Shown here in pieces: positions 24,176 through 32,493 of a stretch of DNA of 38,077 nt (the stretch's first letter is position 1; each line of letters opens with the position of its first letter). Origin of the DNA: Opitutaceae bacterium (GTDB taxonomy: Bacteria; Verrucomicrobiota; Verrucomicrobiia; Opitutales; Opitutaceae). Under the pieces are notes generated by a model. It was not told the origin of the DNA. It saw only the letters and a program-made list of their open reading frames with translations, and did not search any database. The stretch lies in NCBI GenBank assembly GCA_014879845.1, contig JACSRI010000161.1, positions 1-38,077 on the forward strand, given 5' to 3'. Made by a program: the position numbers and the translations under genes.

Positions 24176-25782
24176 TTCAGGACAGAGTTGGTTGAGACCC
24201 CCGGCATCTTTGGTGCATCGACCGCGCGGAAGTAGAGATAACGCTCCGCCAGTTCGCCTGCGAGTGCCAGGCCGAGTCCCAGGGTGGGCGCGAACACCAG
24301 ACCGACGACGGCCATGGCGCCGAGCGTGAGGCGAAGAGCGGTCGCGGACCGCAGCGGCCCGCGCTGCAGTCGGGCTGAAGGAGAACGTCCGATAAACGAA
24401 AGGGCCTCGCCCCCCAGCTTTGCGGCAAGGACCAGTGCGGCGGCGAGCGGGAGCGAGAACCCAAGGGCGAACACGGCGACCGTGCCGCCCATGCGCAGTG
24501 CCGTGAGCGGCGCGCGCCAGAACCGGCGGCGCGTATCGATATAGATCATCATCGAGCAGAAGACGGAGGCTGCGCCGATCGTGCCGGCGACCGGCGCGGC
24601 CAGTGTCAGGAAGCGATAATCCACGGCCAGAAGCGAAGCAGCCGCCGCCACGAGAAGGGCCGGCAGATACGCACCAAAGAGAACCGCCTCGCGCGAGAGC
24701 CACGAGCGACGCAGACCCAGGAACACGCGCCACGCGCGCAGCGGCTGGCCGAGGTGGGCGACGCTGGCTGCGATGCCAAACAGTCCGCAGATCGCAGCGT
24801 AGCGCAGTGCGTCTGGACGCGCCGCGACGAGATGTGAGAGCAGCGCCCCGATACTCACCTGCGTGAGCACCAGCATGACCACGAGCGGCCAGTGCGGGGG
24901 TTGCGGACGGAGCGTATCCGCATCCGCGGCACGGAGGTTGGCCGGAAGCGGACGCCTCGAGACGTAGCGTGTGGTCGGGCGGGTGATGGCTGGGTCGGGG
25001 AATACGGGCAGGAACGTGGGTTGAGGGCGGGGATGCCTCGCCAAGGCATCCGCGTTGGATGCATCGGTAGCGCGAGCGAACGGCGGCCTCGGCGAGGCCT
25101 CCCTGCCAAGAGAAGCCGTCACCTTCGTGATCTTGATCGCGTGCGTCGGGCACGCCTGCACGCAGGCCGGCGCCTCGCCCGCGGCGAGGCGGCCATGGCA
25201 CATGTCGCACTTGCGCACGATGCCGAGGCGCTTGGAGAACTTCGGCACGTCGTACGGGCACTTCAGGATACAGTAGCTGCACCCGATGCACTGGTCGTCG
25301 AGGTGGCGGACGATGCCGGTGACCGGGTCCTTCTCGTAGGCGAGGACCGGGCAGCCGTTCATGCAGCCGGGGTCCTCGCAATGATGGCAGGCGCTCGTGA
25401 TCGTCTGCTGAAACGGATACGCGGCATCGCCGCCAAGGACGAGGCCGACCTCGCGCCACGTCTCCTCCTCGTCGAGGCCGTTGAGCGAGTGGCAGCCGGC
25501 GACGCAGGCCTTGCAGCCGGAGCAGGCGTCGAGATCGACCTCGAAGGCGTATTGCTCGCCGGGGACCGGAGCAGAGAGAGGGATGAGGTCGGTATGAACT
25601 GCCGAATGCGGAATGCCGAAGTCCGAGCGGTCGAGCGCCCCGAATCGCGCGATTGGAGTCTGCAGGCGCTGCTGCTCGGCGAGGAGTTCGTCGAGGAATT
25701 CATGCAGCGACGGCGCGCGTGGCGGCGAGGCCATGCTCGCAACCCGCTCCGTGCTACTTGCTACCTCCACTTCAGTAGACAT
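24172..25782 (-). CDS. DmsB-DmsC fusion: four-cluster ferredoxin joined to quinol-binding membrane anchor
   Basis: A 536-residue protein. Residues ~85-220 hold four [4Fe-4S] motifs: [38 protein letters not shown] and CDMC ... ACVQACP. Residues ~290-520 form about eight membrane helices like DmsC, the quinol-oxidising anchor ([22 protein letters not shown] at the start). There is no Tat signal, so the clusters face the cytoplasm, matching NasA. I infer that it feeds quinol electrons to NasA. Its ATG overlaps the diflavin reductase stop by 11 bp. Two repeats are read in frame: a heptamer array at residues ~52-63 and a palindrome at ~223-253 between the two halves. Its TGA lies in a third repeat. 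Confidence 0.88.
   Translation of the reverse strand: MSTEVEVASSTERVASMASPPRAPSLHEFLDELLAEQQRLQTPIARFGALDRSDFGIPHSAVHTDLIPLSAPVPGEQYAFEVDLDACSGCKACVAGCHSLNGLDEEETWREVGLVLGGDAAYPFQQTITSACHHCEDPGCMNGCPVLAYEKDPVTGIVRHLDDQCIGCSYCILKCPYDVPKFSKRLGIVRKCDMCHGRLAAGEAPACVQACPTHAIKITKVTASLGREASPRPPFARATDASNADALARHPRPQPTFLPVFPDPAITRPTTRYVSRRPLPANLRAADADTLRPQPPHWPLVVMLVLTQVSIGALLSHLVAARPDALRYAAICGLFGIAASVAHLGQPLRAWRVFLGLRRSWLSREAVLFGAYLPALLVAAAASLLAVDYRFLTLAAPVAGTIGAASVFCSMMIYIDTRRRFWRAPLTALRMGGTVAVFALGFSLPLAAALVLAAKLGGEALSFIGRSPSARLQRGPLRSATALRLTLGAMAVVGLVFAPTLGLGLALAGELAERYLYFRAVDAPKMPGVSTNSVLN
25024..25112. repeat. Imperfect palindromic element in the DmsB-DmsC linker
   Basis: The two arms share a GCCTCGCC(A/G)AGGC core: 25024-25053 contains ATGCCTCGCCAAGGCAT and 25083-25112 contains CGGCCTCGGCGAGGCC. 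About 29 bp lie between. It is translated in frame as the low-complexity linker [20 protein letters not shown] and onward, between the Fe-S and membrane domains. Confidence 0.75.
25593..25627. repeat. 7-bp-period array (TGCCGAA-type x5) in the DmsBC fusion gene
   Basis: Units TATGAAC, TGCCGAA, TGCGGAA, TGCCGAA, GTCCGAG. They are read in frame as the stretch around [11 protein letters not shown], before the first cluster motif. Confidence 0.85.
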
Positions 25783-27472
25783 CGCGCTGGTAGCGTTTGG
25801 CGGCGCGCAGGGCGTTCACGTACTCGACGGCGCCCTCGGTGGTCTTCCCGCCGGCGGCCTCGACGACCTTGTGCAGCGCGGCATCGACATCCTTGGCCAT
25901 GCGCGAGGCGTCGCCGCAGACGTAGAAACTTCCGCCTTGGTCCAGCCATGCGAAGAGCTCCTTCGCGTGCTCGAGCATGCGATTCTGCACATAGATCTTC
26001 GCGGCCTGGTCGCGCGACCACGCGAGGTCGAGACGCGTGAGCGTGCCGTCGGCGCGCATCGCGTCGAGTTCCTCGCGGTAGAGAAAATCCGAGGCTTCCT
26101 TCTGGTCGCCGAAAAAGAGCCAGTTCTTCCCTCGCGCGCCGATGGCGCGGCGCTCCTCGAGGAAGGCGCGAAACGGTGCGATCCCGGTGCCCGGGCCCAC
26201 CATGATCATGGGTGCGTCGGGATTGGCCGGGGGCCGGAACGCCTTGTTCGCATGCACAAACACGCCGACCGTGCCGAGCGCGGCCCCACGTTCGGGGAGG
26301 AAGGTCGAGCACACGCCTTTGCGCGCGCGCCCGGCGAGCTCGTAGCGCACGGCGCCGACGGTCAGGTGGACCTGACCGGGATGGGCCTTGGGTGAGGACG
26401 AGATCGAGTAGAGGCGCGGCTGCAGGCGCTTGAGGCGCGCGAGCAGGTCGGCGGGCTTGAGCGCGAGGCCGCCGGTGGTCGCAAGCGCGTCGATGACATG
26501 GTGCGCACCGACGGGTGTGCCGATCGCTTGGAGCAACTCCGGCGTGGGTTTGCCGAGGTCGTAGAATTCCGTGAGCGCGCGACGCAGCGGGACGTCGCCG
26601 CCGCCGACAGGCGAGATGACCGCCTCCTCGCCATCACAACCGATGGCGGCGAGCACGTCATTGACCAGCCCGGGGCAGTTGTGCGGGTAGACACCCAGCG
26701 CGTCGCCCGCCTCGTAGGAGAGACCGGAACCCTCGAGCGAGAACTCGACGTGGTTCACCTCCTTGGCCGAGCCATCACCATTGAGCCGGCGCACGGTGAG
26801 GAGCGGAGCGGGGAAGGGATTGGCTCGGCTGAACGCCGAGCCATTGTCGATTTGGGATTCTCGATTGCCGATTGAGAGCGCGCCTGCCGAGGGCGTGGAG
26901 GCACCGAAGCCGCCGAGCGCCGCGACGAGCCACGTGGTGAACTTCTCCTCGTAGTCGATATCGCAGTCGGCGCGCGGGGCGACGCGGGTGGCGCCGCGTT
27001 TCTCGAGGAAGGCATCGAAGTCCTTCCCGCACTGGCAGAAGTGGACGTAGTTCGAGTCGCCCAGCGCGCAGACGCTGAAGCGCACATTCGTGAGTGATGA
27101 GGCGATGTCGGTGCGGAGCGCCGCGTGCAGTGCCTTCGCGTTGTCCGGAGGCTCGCCATCGCCGTAGGTGCTGGTGATCACGAGCACGTTCTTCTCGGTG
27201 GCGAGGCGCGGGGCGTCGACTGAGCCCATGTCGAGCAGCGTGGCGGCGAAGCCGCGTTTGCCGGCTTCCTTGGCCGCGCGTTTGGCCAGCGCCTCGGACG
27301 AGCCGGTCTGCGATCCCCAGAGGATCGTGAGCGGCATCAGCGCCGGCGCGGCGGGAACGGCTGCCGCGCCGGCTTGACTGCGTGAGAACACGCCGGCAAA
27401 GAAGCCGTTGAGCCAGGCGCGCTGCTCAGCGGTGAAGGGAGCGGAGTCTGGAATGAAGGGAGCGGAAGACAT
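25772..27472 (-). CDS. CysJ-like NADPH diflavin reductase (flavodoxin + FAD + NADPH domains)
   Basis: A 566-residue protein. The FMN-binding flavodoxin domain is at residues ~45-190 (ILWGSQTGSSEALAKR, TSTYGDGEPPDNA, VCALGDSNY). The FAD domain includes RLYSISSSP and GVCSTFLPER. The NADPH domain includes MVGPGTGIAPFRAFLEER, WLFFGDQ and FYVCGDASRMAKDV, ending in the conserved DVY. This is the sulfite reductase flavoprotein/bifunctional nitrate-sulfite reductase alpha family. Placed after the NirA-type gene it probably supplies NADPH electrons to it. A 7-bp-period array is read in frame at residues ~199-210, between the FMN and FAD domains. The ATG at 27472 is chosen because the frame before it overlaps nirA with shadow-like sequence. 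Confidence 0.92.
   Translation of the reverse strand: MSSAPFIPDSAPFTAEQRAWLNGFFAGVFSRSQAGAAAVPAAPALMPLTILWGSQTGSSEALAKRAAKEAGKRGFAATLLDMGSVDAPRLATEKNVLVITSTYGDGEPPDNAKALHAALRTDIASSLTNVRFSVCALGDSNYVHFCQCGKDFDAFLEKRGATRVAPRADCDIDYEEKFTTWLVAALGGFGASTPSAGALSIGNRESQIDNGSAFSRANPFPAPLLTVRRLNGDGSAKEVNHVEFSLEGSGLSYEAGDALGVYPHNCPGLVNDVLAAIGCDGEEAVISPVGGGDVPLRRALTEFYDLGKPTPELLQAIGTPVGAHHVIDALATTGGLALKPADLLARLKRLQPRLYSISSSPKAHPGQVHLTVGAVRYELAGRARKGVCSTFLPERGAALGTVGVFVHANKAFRPPANPDAPMIMVGPGTGIAPFRAFLEERRAIGARGKNWLFFGDQKEASDFLYREELDAMRADGTLTRLDLAWSRDQAAKIYVQNRMLEHAKELFAWLDQGGSFYVCGDASRMAKDVDAALHKVVEAAGGKTTEGAVEYVNALRAAKRYQRDVY
26841..26875. repeat. 7-bp-period array (CGATTNN-type x5) in the diflavin reductase gene
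   Basis: Units CCATTGT, CGATTTG, GGATTCT, CGATTGC, CGATTGA. They are read in frame as SIGNRESQIDN, in the linker between the flavodoxin and FAD domains. The array is AT-rich compared with the surrounding gene. Confidence 0.85.
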
Positions 27473-27516
27473 GGCGGGATTTGTGGGCAGGGCGAACCCT
27501 CCGGGTGAGCCGCGGC

Positions 27517-29331
27517 TCAGGCGCTGAGCTTCTCCTGCAGCTGGCCGACCGTGTGGCGGCGCGACCACTGCACGAAGGTCTCGCCGGTCGTGCGCGAGGC
27601 GAGATAGGCGGCGAGGAGCTTGTCGACCGTGGCGTTGACTTCGGAGGCGCGCACACCCTTGAGCACTTCGGGGGCGATGCCCTGCTCGTGGTCCATGCCT
27701 CCGCCGACCACCATGTGGTAACCCTCGGAGCCGTCGGCGAGCTTGGCGCCGATGAAGCCGATGTCGCCGCAGTAGTGCTGGGCGCAGGAGTGCGCGCAGC
27801 CGGTGAAGTGGATGTTCACCGGCGACTGCAGCTCGGGGAACTTCTGGTGCAGGTGCTTGAAGAGCGCGGTGGCGTGGCCCTTGGTGTCGCTGGCGGCGTA
27901 ATTGCAGCCCTTGTTGCCGGTGCAGGCGATGATCCCGCCGGCAGCGGACGAGGCTTCGGTGAAAAAACCCAGCCGGATCGCCGCGCGGCGCACGGTCTCG
28001 ACGAAGGCGTCGGCGATGTGCGGCACGATCACGTTTTGCCACACCGTGAGCCGCAGTTCCCCCGTGCCGTAGGTTTCGGCGAGATGGGCGAGTCCGTGCA
28101 TCTGCTTGGATGACATGCGGCCGACGGGGATGCCGATGCCCAGCGAGTTCTTCCCGGACTGGGATTGGCGACGCACACCCAGCCAGGCATGTTTCTCGAC
28201 GGGCCGGCGTGGCTCGCAGCCGTCGATCGGCAGGCGACCGAGCGGGAAGGCGAGGCGCTTCGCCGTCTCGTCGATGAACTTCGCGTCGCCCCACCCCTCG
28301 AGCAGGTACTTCAGGCGCGCCTTCTTGCGGTTGGTGCGGTCGCCGTGCTCCGCGAAGACGCGTATCATGGCAGCGGCGACGGCGACGGCCTCGGAGGGCC
28401 GGATGAGCAGGCCGGTGTCGCGGGCAAAATCCTTGTGGCCGGTGATACCGCCCAGCATCACCCGGAAGTACACGCCCGGGGCGGGCGGATTTGAGATCTC
28501 AGATTTGAGATTTGAGATCGAGCGGTCGGTCACACGCACGGCGAAGAACCCGATGTCGTTGGTGTCGGCGGCGGCGGAGATCGATCCGCCACTGTCGAAG
28601 GCGACGTTGAACTTGCGCGGCAGGCCGTAGAGGTCGCGGTGATTGAGGATGTAGTGGTGGAGCGCCTTCGCGTAAGGGCGCACGTCGATCAACTCATCTG
28701 GCGCGAATCCACTATCCGGCGACGCCGTGATATTGCGGATGTTGTCGGCGCCGGCGCCGCGCGAGGTCAGCCCGAGTTCCTGCACGCGCGTGAGGACCTT
28801 CACCAGGCTGCGCGGGGGGAACTCGCGGATCTGGAGGTTGCCGCGCGTGGTGACGTGGACATAGCCACCGCCGAGCTCGGCCGCGAGATTGGCCAGCCCG
28901 TGGAACTGGTGCGCGCTGATCTCGCAGGCCGGCACGCGCAGCCGGATCATGAAGCTGTCCTGGGCCGGAGCGACATAGAACAGGCCGTGCGTCTTGAAAC
29001 GGTAGATGTTTTCCGCGTCGGGAGTCTTGTCTGCCTCGGCGTGGGCGAGCAGGCGCTCCCAGGCGTCGAGCGGATTCTCGTCGTGTTTCCAGCGCTCCTC
29101 CTTGCAGAGCTCGGAGAGCGGGGTGCCGAAGACCGTGTCCTCAGCGGGCGGATTCGCGAGGTTGCCGGACACGGCGACGGCCGGGTCGACGGTCAAGGTG
29201 CCGGCCGCGGTGTGACCGGTGAAGGGCCACTGTCCGGAGGCCGCGACGCCAGCCATGAAACCCTGAAGGTACTCCTTCTGGGACGGAGAAAACGCGGTGG
29301 AACCGGGAATGGTGTCGAGGACGTCGGGCAC
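27517..29331 (-). CDS. nirA: NirA-type sirohaem [4Fe-4S] nitrite (or sulfite) reductase
   Basis: A 604-residue protein with two sirohaem-reductase half domains. The cluster/sirohaem cysteines are Cys470 and Cys476 (CTGNKGC) and Cys512 and Cys516 (CAHSC), the usual C-x5-C ... C-x3-C. It reduces nitrite to ammonium in the cytoplasm by six electrons; sulfite activity cannot be excluded by sequence. The diflavin reductase follows 44 bp downstream. The start is a GTG at 29331, since an in-frame stop lies close upstream. The N-terminus FSPSQKEYLQGFMAGV resembles that of the diflavin partner. A heptamer array is read in frame at residues ~270-281 (SISNLKSEISN). It is the first gene of the nir-nas operon, behind a sigma-54-like promoter. 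Confidence 0.9.
   Translation of the reverse strand: MPDVLDTIPGSTAFSPSQKEYLQGFMAGVAASGQWPFTGHTAAGTLTVDPAVAVSGNLANPPAEDTVFGTPLSELCKEERWKHDENPLDAWERLLAHAEADKTPDAENIYRFKTHGLFYVAPAQDSFMIRLRVPACEISAHQFHGLANLAAELGGGYVHVTTRGNLQIREFPPRSLVKVLTRVQELGLTSRGAGADNIRNITASPDSGFAPDELIDVRPYAKALHHYILNHRDLYGLPRKFNVAFDSGGSISAAADTNDIGFFAVRVTDRSISNLKSEISNPPAPGVYFRVMLGGITGHKDFARDTGLLIRPSEAVAVAAAMIRVFAEHGDRTNRKKARLKYLLEGWGDAKFIDETAKRLAFPLGRLPIDGCEPRRPVEKHAWLGVRRQSQSGKNSLGIGIPVGRMSSKQMHGLAHLAETYGTGELRLTVWQNVIVPHIADAFVETVRRAAIRLGFFTEASSAAGGIIACTGNKGCNYAASDTKGHATALFKHLHQKFPELQSPVNIHFTGCAHSCAQHYCGDIGFIGAKLADGSEGYHMVVGGGMDHEQGIAPEVLKGVRASEVNATVDKLLAAYLASRTTGETFVQWSRRHTVGQLQEKLSA
28488..28522. repeat. 7-bp-period array (GATTTGA-type x5) in nirA
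   Basis: Units GATTTGA, GATCTCA, GATTTGA, GATTTGA, GATCGAG. They are read in frame in nirA as a loop between RVTDR and PPAPGVYFRVMLGG. Confidence 0.9.
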
Positions 29332-29342
29332 GCCCCGAATTT

Positions 29343-29358
29343 AGCAACGGCGATGCCA
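29343..29358 (-). promoter_or_regulatory. Sigma-54-like -24/-12 element of the nirA operon
   Basis: On the minus strand TGGCATCGCCGTTGCT, matching TGGCACG-N4-TTGCW at the TGGCA and TTGCT blocks with exact spacing. The nearly identical element before the nitrate transporter (13 of 16 bases) strengthens it. The predicted transcript start would be at about 29332, next to the GTG, which is an unusually short leader. Confidence 0.55.
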
Positions 29359-29404
29359 GAGGTGGGGTTTGCGCAATCGACACCGTGAATTGTTTCGAGC
29401 GTTG

Positions 29405-29423
29405 CGATGAACAGAGTTCATCG
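29405..29423. promoter_or_regulatory. 8-3-8 palindrome upstream of nirA, likely activator site
   Basis: CGATGAAC, AGA, GTTCATCG: perfect arms. Its edge is 46 bp from the -24/-12 element, so its centre is about 80 bp before the predicted transcript start, where enhancer-binding activators of sigma-54 usually bind. The same palindrome with one mismatch is at 32494-32512. Confidence 0.65.
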
Positions 29424-29428
29424 TTCGC

Positions 29429-31099
29429 TCACCTGCGGGTCAGGGCGATCAACAGGGCGATGTTCCCGAGCAGCAGCACCAGGCACAGCGCTTTGTAGAA
29501 CAGGAGGGGATTGCGCTCCAGCAGGGGTGCGTCTTTGCGGTAGAAAGGTGCCACCTGGGCCGGATGCGCGAGGTCGAAGGCCATTTCCGAGTAGGCCTGG
29601 TAACGGCGGGCCGGGTCGGGCGAGAGGGCGCGCAGGACGATGGCCTCGAGCCACGGAGGCACCGCGGGATTGAGTGTGGTCGGCCGGCGCGGCGGGTGTT
29701 CGAAGCGCGGCGTCTGGAATCGTTCGACCTCTCCGTACGGATACAGGCGCGTCAGGGTCTCGTAGAGCGTCACGCCGATGGCGTAGAGTTCGGTGCGCTC
29801 GCCGGCGGCGGCGCCGCGGAACCGCTCCGGCGCGAGGTAGCTGGGCGTGCCCGCGCGCGTGGTGACGGAAAACACCTCGGCCGCGCTGCCGAGGTCCAGC
29901 AGCTTGAAGCGCGTGCCCTGGCCGCCACGCGCGGCCGCGCCGTCGCCTGCGCGCAGGACGAGGATGTTCTCGGGCTTGATGTCGCCGTGCACGATGTCGT
30001 GCTCCAGCAGCGCCTGCCCGCAGCGCAGCAGGAAGGCGCCGAGCGCGACCGCCTCCTCGACGGCGAGCGGCTTGTCGCGCAGGACCTCGCGCAATGTGGG
30101 CGCGTCGACGAACTCCATCGTGTAGTAGCGCAGCGAGCCCGCGGTCGGGATGGCGCCGCGCACGAAATCGTCGGACTCGAGCCGCGCGGCCTGCCACGCC
30201 TCGTGCGCGAAGGCATCACGCCGGGCCCCGTCGCCGGCGGCGTCGAGCGACGGGAATTTCGCCACCACGCGCGAGCCGTCGGGTCGGCGCGCCTCCCAGA
30301 TGCGCGCGCCGTCCTGCAGCGGCCGCACGAGGGTGAGATCGTCGACCCGGTCGCCGGGGCGCAGTGCGGGCGCCACCTCGACGAGGCGCTCGAACCCGCC
30401 ACCGTGCCGGCCGCTCTCGATCACCTCGAGGACGACGGCGCTTGCGTCGTCGGCGCGCTCCGGGTGCTCGCGGACTGCATCCTGGGCGGCGGCCACGAGC
30501 GTGCGCGCGGTGGCGCGGCGGGCAAGGAGGCCAGCGAGTATCCGATCGTCGAGGACGCGACTCACGCCGTCGCTGCAGAGCAGCACGATGTCGCCGGCGT
30601 CGACCGATGTCTCGAAGAGGTGCGGCTCCAGGTCGACCGAGGCGCCGAGCGCGCGGGTGAGCACGTGCTCCATGCCCGGTTCGGCCACGATGTGATCCTC
30701 GGACAGGCGCACGAGCGAGTCGCGGCGCCGCAGAAACACGGGCGAGTCGCCGACGTTCAATCCGTAGAGCATGCCGCCTTCGATCGCCACCACGCTCAGC
30801 GTGCACATCAGCTCCGGCGTGCCGTGCTGGACTTGCGACTCCATGTAGAGCACGCGGTTGATCCGCGCGGCGAACTCGATGAGGGCGCGGCGTGCGCTCC
30901 AGCCCTGCGGGCGGCCGACGAGGTAGTCGGTGATCATCTCGACCGCGCGGCGCGCCGCCTCGCCGCCGAGTCGCGCGCTGCCCATGCCGTCGGCCAGTGC
31001 AGCGACGAGGCAGCCCTCGCGTTGCTGGACGCGCCAGGCATCCTCGCCCGGCGAGGACGGAGTGCGCGGGGCTCCGTGGCTCGAGGTCTGGATCTTCAT
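29429..31099 (-). CDS. PP2C phosphatase-Ser/Thr kinase fusion with C-terminal membrane anchor
   Basis: A 556-residue protein. Residues ~10-230 are a PP2C domain: GEDAW, ADGMGS (Asp38), VGDSPVF, CSDGVS (Asp177) and ADDAS, the metal-binding aspartates. Residues ~250-520 are a Ser/Thr kinase domain: VVAKF (Lys281), HGDIKPEN (Asp373, with Gly in place of the HRD Arg), LDLGS (Asp402) and LAPERF. A membrane helix (LCLVLLLGNIALLIAL) ends the protein at residues ~538-553, followed by TRR. So one protein carries opposing activities and both domains face the cytoplasm. It lies between the nitrate transporter and the nirA operon. A similar bifunctional gene is known beside nasA/nirB in Pseudomonas. The target is unknown; transporter or reductase control is inference. 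Start at ATG 31099; GTG 31123 is possible. Confidence 0.92.
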   Translation of the reverse strand: MKIQTSSHGAPRTPSSPGEDAWRVQQREGCLVAALADGMGSARLGGEAARRAVEMITDYLVGRPQGWSARRALIEFAARINRVLYMESQVQHGTPELMCTLSVVAIEGGMLYGLNVGDSPVFLRRRDSLVRLSEDHIVAEPGMEHVLTRALGASVDLEPHLFETSVDAGDIVLLCSDGVSRVLDDRILAGLLARRATARTLVAAAQDAVREHPERADDASAVVLEVIESGRHGGGFERLVEVAPALRPGDRVDDLTLVRPLQDGARIWEARRPDGSRVVAKFPSLDAAGDGARRDAFAHEAWQAARLESDDFVRGAIPTAGSLRYYTMEFVDAPTLREVLRDKPLAVEEAVALGAFLLRCGQALLEHDIVHGDIKPENILVLRAGDGAAARGGQGTRFKLLDLGSAAEVFSVTTRAGTPSYLAPERFRGAAAGERTELYAIGVTLYETLTRLYPYGEVERFQTPRFEHPPRRPTTLNPAVPPWLEAIVLRALSPDPARRYQAYSEMAFDLAHPAQVAPFYRKDAPLLERNPLLFYKALCLVLLLGNIALLIALTRR

Positions 31100-31205
31100 G
31101 GCAGCGCGGGGTGGCACGGGCACGACCGACCACCGATGGCCTGGCCGACCGCGGGTGTCGAGGCGGCTCTCCGCCGCAAGTCGCCCTCCGGTGACGCCGG
31201 TGTGC

Positions 31206-32411
31206 TCAAATCCGCGCGGCGGCTACGGCGCCCCAGGTCGTGCGCCAGCGCGTTTTCACGAGCTTGAGGCCGACGAGCGCGACTGCGCACAGTCCCGCGA
31301 AGAAGAGGATGCCCGTGAGGTAGCTGCCGGTGTGCTCCTTGGACGAGCCGAAGAGCATGCCGAGCAGAAAACCGCCGACTCCACCGCCGCATCCCACCAG
31401 CCCGGTCATCACGCTGATGTCCTTCGCGAAGCGCTGAGGCAGGAGCTGGAAGACCGAGCCGTTGCACATGCCGAACGCCCCGGAGGCCACGAAGAATGCC
31501 GCGCCGCAGACCCAGAGGTGGTGCGAGAGCGCGGCCACGACCATCGCCATGCCGGCCACCGAGTAGAACACCCCGAGCGAGCGGATGCCTCCGAGCCGGT
31601 CGGCGAGCGCGCCACCGGCGGGACGCCCGACCGCGCCAACCAGCGTGCAGAACGCCGCGAACTCGCCCGCCTGCACCGGAGCGAGCCCGAACTCGTCGCG
31701 GAAATAGATGGCAAACGCCGTGGCCAGCCCGACGAACCCGCCGAAGCTGATCGTGTAGAAAAAGCAGAACCAGTGTGCGTCGCGCTCCCTGAGCAGGTGA
31801 AGATAGTCGCCGAGTTTCTTCTTCTTGAACTGGCCGGGTGGCTCCTTCGAGAAGGCCACGTAGAGCACGAACGCGAGCGCGAGCGGGATGAGTGCCGCGC
31901 CGAACACCGACTGCCAGCCCCAGGCATGCGCGATGCGCGGCGCCGCGAGGTGGTCGATGACCACACCGATGTTGCCGGCTCCGGCCAGGCCCAGGACGAC
32001 GCCCTGCATGTGCGGCGGATACCACCGCCCCGATTGCGGCAGCGCCACGGCGAAACTCGCCCCGGCCACGCCGAGCACCAGGCCGAGCGCCAGCGCCTGG
32101 CCGAGCGTGGAAATCCCGGCCCGCCACGCGATGAACAGTCCGGCCATGACGACGAGCTGCGCGAGGATGCCGGTCTTCTTTGTGCCGATGCGGTCGACGA
32201 GCAGGCTGAGCACGATGCGCAGGAATGCACCGCTGAGGATCGGCGTGGAGACCATGAGGAACTTCTCCTGCGCGCTCAACCCGAGCGTCGGAGCGATCAT
32301 CGCGCCGAGCGCTCCGAGGAGCGTCCACACCATGAAGCTGACATCGAAGTAGAGAAACGACGTGAGCAGCGTGGGCCAGTGACCGGACTTCTTGAGTTGC
32401 GCGATGTTCAT
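31206..32411 (-). CDS. Nitrate/nitrite MFS transporter, NarK/NasA family
   Basis: A 401-residue protein with 12 likely membrane helices. GHWPTLLTSFLYFDVSFMVW is the typical N-terminus of NarK/NasA transporters. The two nitrate-signature-like motifs are GVAGASFAVALPQSGRWYPPHMQGVVLGLAGAGNIG and SGAFGMCNGSVFQLLPQRF ... GLVGCGGGVGGFLLG. It imports nitrate (or exchanges nitrate and nitrite) at the inner membrane. The frame is open to 32510, but a palindrome and the -24/-12 element overlap those codons, so the ATG at 32411 is chosen. The kinase/phosphatase gene follows 106 bp downstream, probably in the same transcript. Confidence 0.93.
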   Translation of the reverse strand: MNIAQLKKSGHWPTLLTSFLYFDVSFMVWTLLGALGAMIAPTLGLSAQEKFLMVSTPILSGAFLRIVLSLLVDRIGTKKTGILAQLVVMAGLFIAWRAGISTLGQALALGLVLGVAGASFAVALPQSGRWYPPHMQGVVLGLAGAGNIGVVIDHLAAPRIAHAWGWQSVFGAALIPLALAFVLYVAFSKEPPGQFKKKKLGDYLHLLRERDAHWFCFFYTISFGGFVGLATAFAIYFRDEFGLAPVQAGEFAAFCTLVGAVGRPAGGALADRLGGIRSLGVFYSVAGMAMVVAALSHHLWVCGAAFFVASGAFGMCNGSVFQLLPQRFAKDISVMTGLVGCGGGVGGFLLGMLFGSSKEHTGSYLTGILFFAGLCAVALVGLKLVKTRWRTTWGAVAAARI

Positions 32412-32430
32412 GGACGGGCGCGCATCCATG

Positions 32431-32446
32431 AGCAACGGGCATTCCA
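32431..32446 (-). promoter_or_regulatory. Sigma-54-like -24/-12 element of the nitrate transporter gene
   Basis: On the minus strand TGGAATGCCCGTTGCT, with the TGG and TTGCT blocks at the sigma-54 spacing, and 13 of 16 bases shared with the nirA element. The predicted transcript start is at about 32420, 9 nt before the chosen ATG. Confidence 0.5.
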
Positions 32447-32493
32447 TGGCATCAGGTTGCACCCAATTCCGCCGCGAATTAAATCGGTCGATA

